The notes: generated by a model from the letters alone, not told the origin. A stretch of DNA of 48,117 bases from Candidatus Saccharicenans sp. (GCA_026414545.1 JAOAIU010000003.1:1-48117); one strand, 5' to 3'; counted from the first letter of the stretch, positions 17,326-26,102 are shown. Numbers and translations: made by a program.

Positions 17326-18800
17326 TCAGAGTTCCCAGACCGAGGATTTCTATTTACGTCCAGCTGGTCTTCTGGACTTCGGTTATCATCCTGTTGTTGA
17401 TGTTCGGAGTCCTGTACGTCATCCAGACCAGGGAGGTCAAAGCCATTTACCAGGAAAAAAGGGAACGCGGCCTGGTAATGGTCAGGTATATTTCCGAGAT
17501 GAACGTCAGGAGCCTGGTCCTGGGGGACCTGGAATCCATAGATGAAAACATTTCGGGGTTGGTCAGGGAAGACCTGGCCTATGTAATCTTCTACGATGCC
17601 GATAGCAAACCGGTGGTGGTCAGCGAGAGCATTGCTGACAACGCCGAGGTCATAAACCAGACCAGCTGTGCCGGCGAGGTGGCGCCCGGCGATGTTTTCT
17701 ACAACACCATCAGGCTGGGCCGCGGCCGCAGCCTTCAGGAAGTGATGGAAGTGGAAGTGCCGGTGTTCGTTCCCGGTTCTGAGAAAAAATGGGGTTCGGT
17801 CAAAATCGGGCTGAAACTGGAAGATGTTTTTCGAAGGATTCAGAGAACCAGGCTGGTCTTGCTGGGTTTCGGGCTGGTCGCCTTTCTGCTGACGGTGCTT
17901 GGCGCCAATTTGCTGGCCAGGAGAATTACCAGGCCGATCAAGAACCTGGTCGAGGGTACTCGGCGCCTGTCCCGGGGGGATTTCAGCTACCGGATTCCGG
18001 TCATCTCCAGCGATGAAATCGGCGACCTGACCCGAAGTTTCAACCACATGGCCGAAGAATTGCAGCGGGCCCGAGAACAGATGGAAGAGACCAACCGGCG
18101 CCTGCTTCAGGCCGAGAAACTGGCCTCCATCGGCCGGCTCTCAGCCACCATTGCCCATGAAATCAGGAACCCGCTGACCTCGGTCAAATTGAACATTCAA
18201 AAGCTGGCGGAAATTTCGACCCTGGATGAGCTGGAGAGAGAACACCTGGCCATCGCTCAGGCTGGCATCGATCAGATTGAGAAGTTCATCAAGGAATTGC
18301 TGAGCTACACTCGAGCTTCCAGCTTGCAGAAGGATTATTTTTCCCTGGCCGAAGTACTGGACGAATCCCTGAAAGTGCTGCAGCCCTCGCTGAAGGAAAA
18401 GCAGATTGCGGTGGAAAAGAACTATCAGGCCAATCTACCGGCAGCTTACATCGATGCCGACCGATTACGCCAGGTCTTCCTCAATGTTCTTCGCAACGCC
18501 TACGAGGCGGTGGACCAGGGGGGCAGGATAGAAATTTCTCTTCGAATGAACCGGGATGAAGATACCCCCTGTTTTGAGGTCCGGATCAGCGACGACGGCT
18601 GCGGCATCCCGGAAAAAGACTGGGAAAATATCTTTGAGCCATTTTTCACCACCAAGAGCTCCGGGGCCGGACTGGGGCTGGCTAACGCCCGCCGGATCCT
18701 GGACCAGCACGGCGGCACTATCCGGGTAGTCAAAAAGGAAGGGCGGGGAAGCTGCTTTCTGATTACTCTGCCCTGTCCGGAAAACAAACAGGAGGCTTAG
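17322..18800 (+). CDS. membrane sensor histidine kinase (NtrB/ZraS-like)
   Basis: A 492-residue kinase: TM1 (13-34), an extracytoplasmic sensor domain of about 140 residues, TM2 (177-198), HAMP (198-250), coiled coil, HisKA with H-box ATIAHEIRNPLTSVK (His279), then HATPase with N-box VFLNVLRNAYEAV, G1 DDGCGIPE, F-box FEPFFTTK and G2 GAGLGLA. All catalytic elements are intact. It autophosphorylates on His279 and should phosphorylate the adjacent NtrC-type regulator. It is translationally coupled to the upstream binding-protein gene (4-bp overlap) and followed after 2 bp by the regulator, so the three form one operon. Ligand sensing could be direct through its own periplasmic domain or through the binding protein. 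Confidence 0.95.
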   Translation: MIRVPRPRISIYVQLVFWTSVIILLLMFGVLYVIQTREVKAIYQEKRERGLVMVRYISEMNVRSLVLGDLESIDENISGLVREDLAYVIFYDADSKPVVVSESIADNAEVINQTSCAGEVAPGDVFYNTIRLGRGRSLQEVMEVEVPVFVPGSEKKWGSVKIGLKLEDVFRRIQRTRLVLLGFGLVAFLLTVLGANLLARRITRPIKNLVEGTRRLSRGDFSYRIPVISSDEIGDLTRSFNHMAEELQRAREQMEETNRRLLQAEKLASIGRLSATIAHEIRNPLTSVKLNIQKLAEISTLDELEREHLAIAQAGIDQIEKFIKELLSYTRASSLQKDYFSLAEVLDESLKVLQPSLKEKQIAVEKNYQANLPAAYIDADRLRQVFLNVLRNAYEAVDQGGRIEISLRMNRDEDTPCFEVRISDDGCGIPEKDWENIFEPFFTTKSSGAGLGLANARRILDQHGGTIRVVKKEGRGSCFLITLPCPENKQEA

Positions 18801-18802
18801 CC

Positions 18803-20167
<1,365 letters not shown>

Positions 20168-20190
20168 AAAGAGATAACCCGCATTCCTGT

Positions 20191-20232
20191 CGCCCTGTAA
20201 AAAAAGTTGACAGGGTGCAAAATTTGTTGTCG
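20191..20232. promoter_or_regulatory. candidate NtrC-type enhancer sites upstream of sigma-54 promoter 1
   Basis: Dyad 1 is TGTAAA-AAAAG-TTGACA (20196-20212), nested in a larger CCCTGT...ACAGGG inverted repeat. A weaker copy, TGCAAA-ATTTG-TTGTCG, sits at 20216-20232. Both have the 6-5-6 geometry of classical NtrC sites. Their centres are exactly 20 bp apart, about two helical turns, and 69-89 bp upstream of the -24 GG. The sequences are seen; binding is inferred. The larger repeat could alternatively be a weak terminator of the regulator gene. Confidence 0.45.
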
Positions 20233-20291
20233 GGATTAAGGGTAATCTAGCAGAACAGGCTACTGCTTTCCCCTGAAATTTTTTCGCTTTC

Positions 20292-20307
20292 TGGCACAAA
20301 ACATGCA
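20292..20307 (+). promoter_or_regulatory. sigma-54 (-24/-12) promoter for the stand-alone receiver gene
   Basis: TGGCACAAAACATGCA has the invariant GG and GC exactly 10 bp apart (GG 20293-20294, GC 20305-20306) and a full TGGCAC -24 box. The -12 box is ATGC instead of TTGC. The expected transcription start is about 20318, leaving a 15-nt leader with an AAGG ribosome site before the ATG at 20333. Confidence 0.8.
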
Positions 20308-20332
20308 TTTTATCAATTATTAAGGTTGTATC

Positions 20333-20692
20333 ATGCCGGAAAAGAGAATAGTTATCGTCGATGACGATGAATCCATAAGGAAAACCTTTTTCTTGCTTCT
20401 TTCCGATAAATACAACGTTTATCTGGCCAGAGATGCCCGGGAAGCCCTGGCCAGGTTTGAGAAGGCTCCGGTAGATATGATCATAGCCGACCTGCGGCTT
20501 CCTCAGAAAAGTGGACTTCAGATGATTGTCGATTTCAGGCAAGCGGGGTATCAGGGCCGCATCATTCTTATTTCTGCCTGTGCCGACCAGGTTAAACCAG
20601 ACGATTTACAAAGGTTAAGAATTGACCGGCTGTTCATAAAACCCCTGGACCTAAAATTGCTGACCGAAACCATTGATAATCTACTGTCCTGA
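20333..20692 (+). CDS. single-domain response regulator (stand-alone receiver)
   Basis: A 119-residue protein consisting only of a receiver domain: acidic pair DDDE near residue 10, phospho-acceptor Asp53 (MIIADLRLP), the Ser/Thr switch position as LISACAD, and the conserved Lys in FIKPLD. There is no output domain, so it works as a phosphate shuttle or sink, or by protein-protein contact. Its promoter is a sigma-54 type and the adjacent NtrC-like protein is the likely activator, which would make it an induced feedback or relay component of the same pathway (inference). Phosphate could also come from the orphan HisKA_2 kinase at 1983. RBS AAGG and a short leader. Confidence 0.92.
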   Translation: MPEKRIVIVDDDESIRKTFFLLLSDKYNVYLARDAREALARFEKAPVDMIIADLRLPQKSGLQMIVDFRQAGYQGRIILISACADQVKPDDLQRLRIDRLFIKPLDLKLLTETIDNLLS

Positions 20693-20700
20693 ACCACAAC

Positions 20701-20770
20701 CTGAGCCCCGGGCGGCTTTTCTAATACTCTATATTCTATGAGCGAGGGCTCAGACCAGGAATCTTTTTCC
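20701..20770 (+). terminator. candidate terminator after the stand-alone receiver
   Basis: A perfect 8-bp inverted repeat CTGAGCCC/GGGCTCAG (20701-20708 with 20746-20753) encloses a 37-nt loop and is followed by T-rich sequence (CTTTTTCCCCTTTT). The long loop is unusual, so the call is moderate. Confidence 0.4.
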
Positions 20771-20928
20771 CCTTTTACCTGGCTCTCGTTGCAGCGCCCG
20801 AAGCCTGAAGTTGGTGGCCTGGTTTTGCTGTCTAAATTCTATAAAAAGCCTGAGTAAGGAATTGGGCCGGGAAGATGAGCAGCTGCCTTTCCCTTAAAAT
20901 ATCGGGGGAAAAATGGTAAACTGCCTCC

Positions 20929-21795
20929 ATGAAAGCTGAATCTGAATGCTATCTCTGTCTTCTCGGTCAGGTATTGCGAACGGCCGGAGTCCTGGGACTG
21001 GAAGAGGCTGAGACCAGGGCTCTCGCCCGGGAAGCCTGTGCCTTCTTGGCCCGGGCTGATTTTGACCGGACCCCGCCGGAGATTTCAGAAGACCTCTATT
21101 ATTTCCTGGCCGGTCTTACTGGCCATCCCGACCCTTACCGGATCTTGAAAAAAGAGCATATTGAACGGGCTCTTAAGCTTTATCCGGAGTTGAAGAAACT
21201 GGCCGCGACATCTCCAGACCCACTGAGGACTGCCCTGGAAATTTCTCTGGCCGGCAATGTCATTGACTTCGGGGCCAACTCTGAAGATGATTGGTTGAAA
21301 GACGGAAGATTTCTGAGTCCGGGGCCTTTTGGGATTGATGATTACCAGCAATTTAAGGAAGACTTACAAAGAGCGGACCGGATTGTCTTCCTGGGAGATA
21401 ATGCCGGGGAAACAGTCTTTGACCGTCTATTCATAGAAATATCCGGCCGGAGGCCGGTCTATGCCGTACGCCAGGCGCCCATAATCAACGATGCCACCCT
21501 GGAAGAAGCGCTGGAATCCGGCCTGGCCGCCGTGGCCGAGCTGGTGGTGAGCGGCTGCCGAGCACCGGGGACGGTATATGAGCGTTGCTCGCCAGAGTTC
21601 AAAAATATCTTAGACCAGGCTGACCTGGTCATAAGCAAAGGTCAGGGAAATTTTGAGTGCCTGGAGCAGGTCAGAGGTCCCTTTTATTTTCTCCTGAAGG
21701 CCAAGTGCCGGGTTGTTTCTAGGTACCTGGGAGTTCCGCAGGGAAGCTTGATCATCATGAGGTCCCGGAATTATAATTCGCGGCTTCTGGCCTGA
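20929..21795 (+). CDS. DUF89 (ARMT1-like) damage-control phosphatase family protein
   Basis: A 288-residue protein of the DUF89 family. The N-terminal CYLCLLGQ cysteine pair, then GNVIDFG, the metal-site LGDNAGETVFD, and the C-terminal VISKGQGNFE are the characteristic motifs in the expected order. Known DUF89 proteins are metal-dependent phosphatases that remove damaged or excess phosphometabolites such as sugar phosphates; the bacterial substrate is generally unknown. All the usual Asp/Asn metal ligands appear intact. The ATG at 20929 has no strong ribosome site (CTGCCTCC precedes it). It is flanked by the two sigma-54 units but has no -24/-12 element of its own, so co-regulation is not shown. 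Confidence 0.88.
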   Translation: MKAESECYLCLLGQVLRTAGVLGLEEAETRALAREACAFLARADFDRTPPEISEDLYYFLAGLTGHPDPYRILKKEHIERALKLYPELKKLAATSPDPLRTALEISLAGNVIDFGANSEDDWLKDGRFLSPGPFGIDDYQQFKEDLQRADRIVFLGDNAGETVFDRLFIEISGRRPVYAVRQAPIINDATLEEALESGLAAVAELVVSGCRAPGTVYERCSPEFKNILDQADLVISKGQGNFECLEQVRGPFYFLLKAKCRVVSRYLGVPQGSLIIMRSRNYNSRLLA

Positions 21796-21873
21796 CCGCC
21801 ATCCTCTGGGCCCTGCTCACCGTTCTTATTTTCGTAATTTCGGGCTCTATTTTTTCTTTTTCTTGCTGGTTTT

Positions 21874-21890
21874 CGTAAAGTATTTTTACG
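21874..21890. promoter_or_regulatory. candidate NtrC-type enhancer dyad upstream of sigma-54 promoter 2
   Basis: CGTAAA-GTATT-TTTACG is a perfect 6-5-6 inverted repeat, matching the TGTAAA-N5-TTGACA dyad before promoter 1 at most half-site positions. Its centre is 82 bp upstream of the -24 GG, against 89 bp at promoter 1. It may alternatively be a weak terminator of the DUF89 gene, because a T-run follows within 10 bp. Confidence 0.5.
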
Positions 21891-21962
21891 GCCATAAAGT
21901 TTTTTTTTATTATTTTTGGGTAAAATTACCTGTGTTTAAGGGGAATTATGGTTCGGCAATTC

Positions 21963-21978
21963 TGGCACAAATCTTGCT
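21963..21978 (+). promoter_or_regulatory. sigma-54 (-24/-12) promoter for the candidate small RNA
   Basis: TGGCACAAATCTTGCT is an excellent match: TGGCAC, five bases, TTGC, with GG (21964-21965) and GC (21976-21977) exactly 10 bp apart. The 12-mer TTCTGGCACAAA is shared with promoter 1. Expected transcription start near 21989. Confidence 0.88.
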
Positions 21979-21988
21979 AATAATAGTG

Positions 21989-22262
21989 TCGGGTAGCTTA
22001 AAATGGTTGGAAGAAGCAGAGCAACAAAAAGAGACGATAGACAGTTCTTCTATATAGATACTTATTCTGGTTCGGGGAGGGAGAAATTGAGTTTTGACGG
22101 GCTGAACATAAAGTCAATCTCTTCCTCCCCCTTTATCTATCCCCTTGGCGATGAGCGCACCCATAAATTTATAAATGCCTCCTTTTTGCCCTTCTTTGCC
22201 CTTCTTTCCATTCCCCCTTCCTTCAATTAAACAGAGGGGTGCACGGCGGCACCCCTCTCTTT
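21989..22262 (+). ncRNA. candidate sigma-54-dependent structured small RNA (about 270 nt)
   Basis: The boundaries are a sigma-54 promoter and an intrinsic terminator. Inside are stem 1 (22008-22015 with 22045-22052, 8 bp including a G-U) and stem 2 (22074-22090 with 22114-22130), a 17-bp helix with one wobble and one mismatch and a 23-nt loop. A pyrimidine-rich stretch (22178-22224) contains two adjacent perfect copies of TTTGCCCTTC (22185-22204) and a CCTCC element complementary to Shine-Dalgarno sequences. The helices, unpaired C/U seed-like repeats and terminator fit a trans-acting small RNA (inference). The alternative is a 75-codon protein (22003-22230), whose stop sits 2 bp before the terminator stem. 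It lacks a good ribosome site and its third-position GC is about 45%, lower than the neighbours appear to be. Confidence 0.6.
22185..22204 (+). repeat. two tandem copies of a 10-mer in the candidate small RNA
   Basis: TTTGCCCTTC is repeated exactly head-to-tail, followed by a partial third copy (TTTCC). It lies in the pyrimidine-rich, probably unpaired segment before the terminator. Confidence 0.8.
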
Positions 22263-22270
22263 CTTCTCTT
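22233..22270 (+). terminator. intrinsic terminator of the sigma-54 unit
   Basis: A perfect 10-bp stem AGAGGGGTGC/GCACCCCTCT (22233-22242 with 22249-22258, loop ACGGCG) is followed by CTTTCTTCTCTT. It ends the plus-strand transcript before the convergent NTPase gene. Confidence 0.88.
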
Positions 22271-22318
22271 CTCTAAGACAAATCAGGATAGAGTTTCGGT
22301 AACAGGTTATCTCGTCCA

Positions 22319-22870
22319 TTAAGATATTTGTCCCGGGTTGAAGCAACTCTTTATTTTTTCCAGCAGCTCGGACTGAAGCCTATCCCGATTGGCCGGAGTG
22401 AGCTCCAGGAGCTGTATTCCCGGGATTGACTTTATCCTTTCCATGAAAGGCGTTCCCCGGCGGGCGATGGTAGCCAGCAAATGGACGGGAGCTGAGACCA
22501 GCCGGAGCACGATTTCCCGGAATTTTTCTGAGAGACATTCCATTTTGCCTATCTCGTCGATGACCACCAGCCTGGTTTCGGGCGAAAAGAACGTTGCCGA
22601 TTCCAGGAAGTTTTCGAAGGCGCGAAGGTCCACGCCGTATTTGCCGACACGATAGGGTGACTTAAGACTGACATGGCTGAGAATGGCTCGACGGCCGTCA
22701 GGACTGATCAATTCAAAGCCCAACCTGGTTCCCTTTTCTCTGATTTCTCTGGTGATAAAACCGGCTACCGTATCTTTATCAGGCAGGCGTTCAAGGAGGC
22801 CAGCGACCAGAGTAGTTTTCCCGGAACCGGGCAAACCCGTCACCAGGATTTTCAGCCATTTTTCGGTCAT
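22319..22870 (-). CDS. THEP1-type nucleoside-triphosphatase
   Basis: A 183-residue P-loop protein: Walker A GLPGSGKTT (12-20), GFITREIREKGTRLGFELI, Walker B LVVIDEIGKME, and the ATIARRGTPFMERIK segment. This is the signature series of the THEP1/NTPase_1 family (archaeal and bacterial nucleoside-triphosphatases, human NTPCR). These enzymes hydrolyse NTPs slowly; the cellular role is uncertain. The start is the ATG at 22870. The frame runs 40 codons further upstream to 22990, but that part has no family resemblance, and a GGAG lies 13 bp before the chosen start. Convergent with the sigma-54 unit, divergent from the aminopeptidase. Confidence 0.88.
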   Translation of the reverse strand: MTEKWLKILVTGLPGSGKTTLVAGLLERLPDKDTVAGFITREIREKGTRLGFELISPDGRRAILSHVSLKSPYRVGKYGVDLRAFENFLESATFFSPETRLVVIDEIGKMECLSEKFREIVLRLVSAPVHLLATIARRGTPFMERIKSIPGIQLLELTPANRDRLQSELLEKIKSCFNPGQIS

Positions 22871-23051
22871 CTTATTTTGTGTTCTCCATGCTGGCCGTCT
22901 GTAGCTATTAAAGGATAGAACCGTCGGCGAGTCAAATGACCGATGATGCCCGGTTGTGGGCCACGGGTTCGGCAATTGTTTTGATTGCATGAAACCAGCA
23001 TTTTTATTAAACTCAGCTTGCTATCGTTAGATTTTCTTGAGGTAAGCAGTC

Positions 23052-24392
23052 ATGGTAAAAAAAGCTTTATTTCTGGCGGTTCTGGCAGGACTGCTATCGG
23101 CTCTGCTGGCTCAGGCCCAGGCCCCGGCTGGCTATTCTGCCGCCGAGTTTGAAAGACGGCGGCTGTCCCTGATGGAAGCTGCCGGGAACGGGCTAATCAT
23201 ACTTTTTGCCAGTCCAGGAAGTACCGGGGCCGGTCATTTCCGCCAGGACAATGATTTTTATTATTTCACTGGCTGCGAGGATGCCAATGCCATCCTGGTC
23301 ATGGTCCCGACCGCCAGGGATAGTTATTTGTTTGTTCCCCAGAAAAGCGACCGGGAAAAGATGATGGAAGGCGGCAACAGCCTGGATGACCCGGAGGCGA
23401 AAGAAAAGCACAGGCTGAGGGCTATTTTCCCGGTCAGCTATTTTGACGAGTTTCTTTCCAGGCTATCCGGCCGCCAGGACCAGGTTATTTACTTAAGGTT
23501 ATCACCCGAAGACTCGGTGGGAGAAGCCCGTTCGGAAACCGCCCTGTTCCAAGCCCGGCGCTCCAGGAATCCATATAACGCCCAGCTAAGCCTGAACCAG
23601 TTCCGGGCGGAAAGGTTTCGCCAGCTTTACCCGGCAGCCCAGTTGAAAGATATAACGCCTCTGATAGATGCTTTAAGGATGGTTAAGACTCCAGAAGAAA
23701 TTGCCATTTTAAGGCAGAATGGCCGGGTTTCGGCGGAAGCGGTAAGGAAGGCCATGCTGGCTACCAGGCCCGGGGCCTTTGAATACGAACTGGAAGCAGC
23801 TGCGGTCGAAGTCTTGCTCAGGAACGGCTGCCGGGGTCCGGCCTATCCCCCCATCATCGGCTCCGGCCCGAACACCTGCATTCTTCATTATGAAAAAAAT
23901 AACCGGATGATGCAGGCCGGGGAACTGGTTCTGATGGATTTTGGCGGAGACCTCAATTATCTGACTATGGACATCACCAGGACCTGGCCCGTTTCCGGCA
24001 AGTTCACCGAGGAACAAAAGAAGATTTACCGCGCTGTGCTGGAAGTCCAGAAGGCCTGTATTGAAGCTTTCAGGCCCGGGGTGAGCGGCCGGGATGTTCA
24101 GGAATATGTAGCCAGGAGGATGAAAGAAAAGGGAATCGACCCTCTGGGCTTGCGCGGGGGCCTGGGCCATCTGGTAGGGATGTCGGTCCATGATGTCCAG
24201 ACCCCGGAGCTGGTTCTAAAAGAGGGCATGGTCATGGCCATAGAACCCGGGCTCTATTACCCGGAGAAAAACCTCGGCATAAGGATTGAAGATACCGTAC
24301 TGATAACCAAAGATGGCTGTGAGGTTCTGACAGCCGGGGTTCCCAAGGAGATCGAAGAAATAGAAGCCCTTTTGGCCAAGAGAAAGCTCTGA
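23052..24392 (+). CDS. exported Xaa-Pro aminopeptidase (peptidase M24B)
   Basis: A 446-residue precursor: signal peptide (cleavage near AQA-QA), N-terminal AMP_N domain (about 25-165, with GHFRQDNDFYYFTG), then the pita-bread M24 domain. Metal ligands are visible in LVLMDFGGDLNYLTMDITRTWPV (two Asp), GLGHLVGMSVHD (His), MAIEPG (Glu) and GIRIEDTVLIT (Glu). The enzyme releases N-terminal residues before proline. The signal peptide places it outside the cytoplasm, unusual for PepP in enterics but common in peptide-scavenging anaerobes. RBS AGGTAAG before the ATG. All catalytic residues are intact. Confidence 0.95.
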   Translation: MVKKALFLAVLAGLLSALLAQAQAPAGYSAAEFERRRLSLMEAAGNGLIILFASPGSTGAGHFRQDNDFYYFTGCEDANAILVMVPTARDSYLFVPQKSDREKMMEGGNSLDDPEAKEKHRLRAIFPVSYFDEFLSRLSGRQDQVIYLRLSPEDSVGEARSETALFQARRSRNPYNAQLSLNQFRAERFRQLYPAAQLKDITPLIDALRMVKTPEEIAILRQNGRVSAEAVRKAMLATRPGAFEYELEAAAVEVLLRNGCRGPAYPPIIGSGPNTCILHYEKNNRMMQAGELVLMDFGGDLNYLTMDITRTWPVSGKFTEEQKKIYRAVLEVQKACIEAFRPGVSGRDVQEYVARRMKEKGIDPLGLRGGLGHLVGMSVHDVQTPELVLKEGMVMAIEPGLYYPEKNLGIRIEDTVLITKDGCEVLTAGVPKEIEEIEALLAKRKL

Positions 24393-24451
24393 AGGAATTA
24401 CCCGGAGTTAAACCGTTAAAGTTCGTTGAGACTCTTTGAGAAGAATAATAG

Positions 24452-25687
24452 ATGTTGAACCAGGCTGGTCTGATTGCTCCCTTTTCTTTGCTGGTTTTAT
24501 TAGTCTATCTGTCAATTGAAGCGGCGCGTTTTCGTCGAGACCTGAAAAAAATTCCAGTCAGGATTGCCGTGGGCGGAATCCGGGGAAAGTCCAGCATTAC
24601 CAGGCTGATTGCTGGAGGTCTGAGGCCGGCCGGGTTAAAGGTGATGGCCAAGACCACCGGTTCCAGGCCGGTTCTTATCTATCCCGACGGCCACGAGCAG
24701 GAAATCAAGCGGAAGGGCCGGGCTACTGTGCTGGAGCAGAAAAAGCTGGCGGCCGTGGCCGCGACGGAAAAGGCTGATTTTCTGGTGTGCGAGATGATGA
24801 GCATTCAGCCGGAGTGCCTTGAAGCTGAGGCCCGTTACCTTCTTCAACCACAGGTCCTGGTGCTGAGCAATTTCCGGGCTGACCACACTGAGTTTCTGGG
24901 AAGGCAAAGGGAAGATATTGCCAGGGCCATGCTCAAAGCGGTTCCCCCAGGAACGCTAACCTTCCTCCCCGAGGAGGAATTCCAGCCCTGGATGGAGGAC
25001 CTGGCCCGGGAAAAAGGCTTCGAGCTGAGAGTGGTTCGGAGCAGTTTCGAGTCGGCCAAACTGACCGAGGTTCTCCCTTACCCGGAGTTTGAGCCAAACG
25101 TCAGGCTGGCCCTGGCTGTACTGGAACATTTCGGCCTGACGGTCGACCGGGCCCGGGCTGGCTGGGCAGACTTGAACCCGGATTTTGGCCGGCCACGTGT
25201 CTGGAAAATCGGGCTTTCCAGGAAAGGGCATTTTTTCTTTGTCAGCCTGTTTGCGGCCAACGACCCAGAATCCAGCCTGCTGGCCATGGAGCTGATAACC
25301 CGCAGGCTGGGCTGGCAGGAAAGCTGGAAAATAGGGCTGCTGAGCGTTCGGGCCGACCGAGGAGACCGCAGCCGGCAATGGGCCGAGTTCTTGAAGTCGG
25401 GTGAAGCTGGTTTCCTGGAGTCGTTAATTCTGGTCGGTCCCGGGGGCAGGGCCGTGGCCCGGAAACTCAGAAAATGGAGCCGAAAAAGCGGGCCGCCGGT
25501 AATTATTCTTTCCGAAACAGACCCTGAAAGAACCCTGGAAAAGATAAAGGAATTGGTTGAGAACTGCCAGAAAAGGCTCCCCGGCTCGGAAGAAAAATGC
25601 CTGGTCTTCGGCCTGGGCAATATTGTCGGTTTCGGTCGCCAGTTGATAGAATACCTGGAAAGGACTGCTGATGCCGTCAGAATATAG
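24452..25687 (+). CDS. pgsB: poly-gamma-glutamate synthase subunit PgsB/CapB
   Basis: A 411-residue Mur-ligase-like amide ligase. An N-terminal membrane helix (about 8-22) is followed by the ATP-binding loop GGIRGKSSIT (41-50), MAKTTGSRP, FLVCEMMSIQPE and LVLSNFRADHTEFLG, the hallmark PgsB/CapB series. PgsB activates the gamma-carboxyl of glutamate and extends poly-gamma-glutamate together with PgsC. It overlaps pgsC by 17 bp, and pgsW follows with a 1-bp stop/start overlap, giving a tight three-gene operon. No PgsA/CapA export gene is present in the window. The polymer's actual residue cannot be deduced. Confidence 0.93.
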   Translation: MLNQAGLIAPFSLLVLLVYLSIEAARFRRDLKKIPVRIAVGGIRGKSSITRLIAGGLRPAGLKVMAKTTGSRPVLIYPDGHEQEIKRKGRATVLEQKKLAAVAATEKADFLVCEMMSIQPECLEAEARYLLQPQVLVLSNFRADHTEFLGRQREDIARAMLKAVPPGTLTFLPEEEFQPWMEDLAREKGFELRVVRSSFESAKLTEVLPYPEFEPNVRLALAVLEHFGLTVDRARAGWADLNPDFGRPRVWKIGLSRKGHFFFVSLFAANDPESSLLAMELITRRLGWQESWKIGLLSVRADRGDRSRQWAEFLKSGEAGFLESLILVGPGGRAVARKLRKWSRKSGPPVIILSETDPERTLEKIKELVENCQKRLPGSEEKCLVFGLGNIVGFGRQLIEYLERTADAVRI

Positions 25688-26102
25688 TGCCCTGTTCCTC
25701 GGCCTGGTTCTGGCCCTGATTTTCAGTGAGCTGACCGGGATTTCCCCTGGTGGTCTGATTGTCCCCGGCTATTTTGCCATTTACCTGGACCAGCCCTGGC
25801 GCCCGCTGGCCACCCTGGCCGTAGCTTTTCTGGCTCTCGGCCTTTACCGCCTGGCCGGCCGCTACCTTATTCTTTTCGGCCGCCGCCGCTTTGTCTTCAT
25901 GATCCTGGCCGGAGTGGTCCTGGCCCAAATCTGGTATCTCCTGCTGCCGAAGTTCTTCTCTGAACCTGTATCCCTCAGAGTCATTGGCTGGGTGGTGCCC
26001 GGGCTCCTGGCTTCCAACCTGGAAAGGCAGAAGATTCTGCCTACGCTGGCCGGCCTGATATTTGTCTCAGTTTTAACCTTTTTCCTGGTCAGGCTATTTT
26101 GA
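25671..26102 (+). CDS. pgsC: poly-gamma-glutamate synthase membrane subunit PgsC/CapC
   Basis: A 143-residue integral membrane protein with four to five helices. It begins with the conserved ALFLGLVLALIFSELTGISP and continues PGGLIVPGYFAIYL, both characteristic of PgsC/CapC. Its length matches the family (about 145-150). PgsC pairs with PgsB in the inner membrane to form the polymerase. The start lies within the last codons of pgsB, implying translational coupling. Confidence 0.93.
   Translation: MPSEYSALFLGLVLALIFSELTGISPGGLIVPGYFAIYLDQPWRPLATLAVAFLALGLYRLAGRYLILFGRRRFVFMILAGVVLAQIWYLLLPKFFSEPVSLRVIGWVVPGLLASNLERQKILPTLAGLIFVSVLTFFLVRLF

Larger units (their letters stand above)
21796..22318. 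other. 523-bp AT-rich intergenic region carrying a sigma-54 transcription unit
   Basis: No convincing protein gene. The stretch is visibly richer in A and T than its neighbours. It contains an enhancer-like dyad, a sigma-54 promoter, a structured stretch and an intrinsic terminator, each listed separately. Two short open frames (21863-22057 and 22003-22230) occur. The first overlaps the promoter and is rejected. The second lies wholly inside the predicted transcript but has a third-codon-position composition unlike the neighbouring genes. Confidence 0.7.

Noticed and set aside
17250-18047. 265-codon antisense frame over the binding-protein/kinase junction
   Set aside because: Low-complexity Gln/Asp/Pro-rich translation, no domain; covered by two real genes on the other strand.
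21863-22057. 64-codon frame in the AT-rich region
   Set aside because: It spans the sigma-54 promoter and the dyad, has poly-Phe/Tyr-like translation caused by T-runs, and no ribosome site.
22003-22230. 75-codon frame inside the sigma-54 transcript
   Set aside because: Not fully excluded, but third-position composition is unlike neighbouring genes, no ribosome site is evident, and strong RNA helices overlap it. Kept as the alternative to the small RNA.
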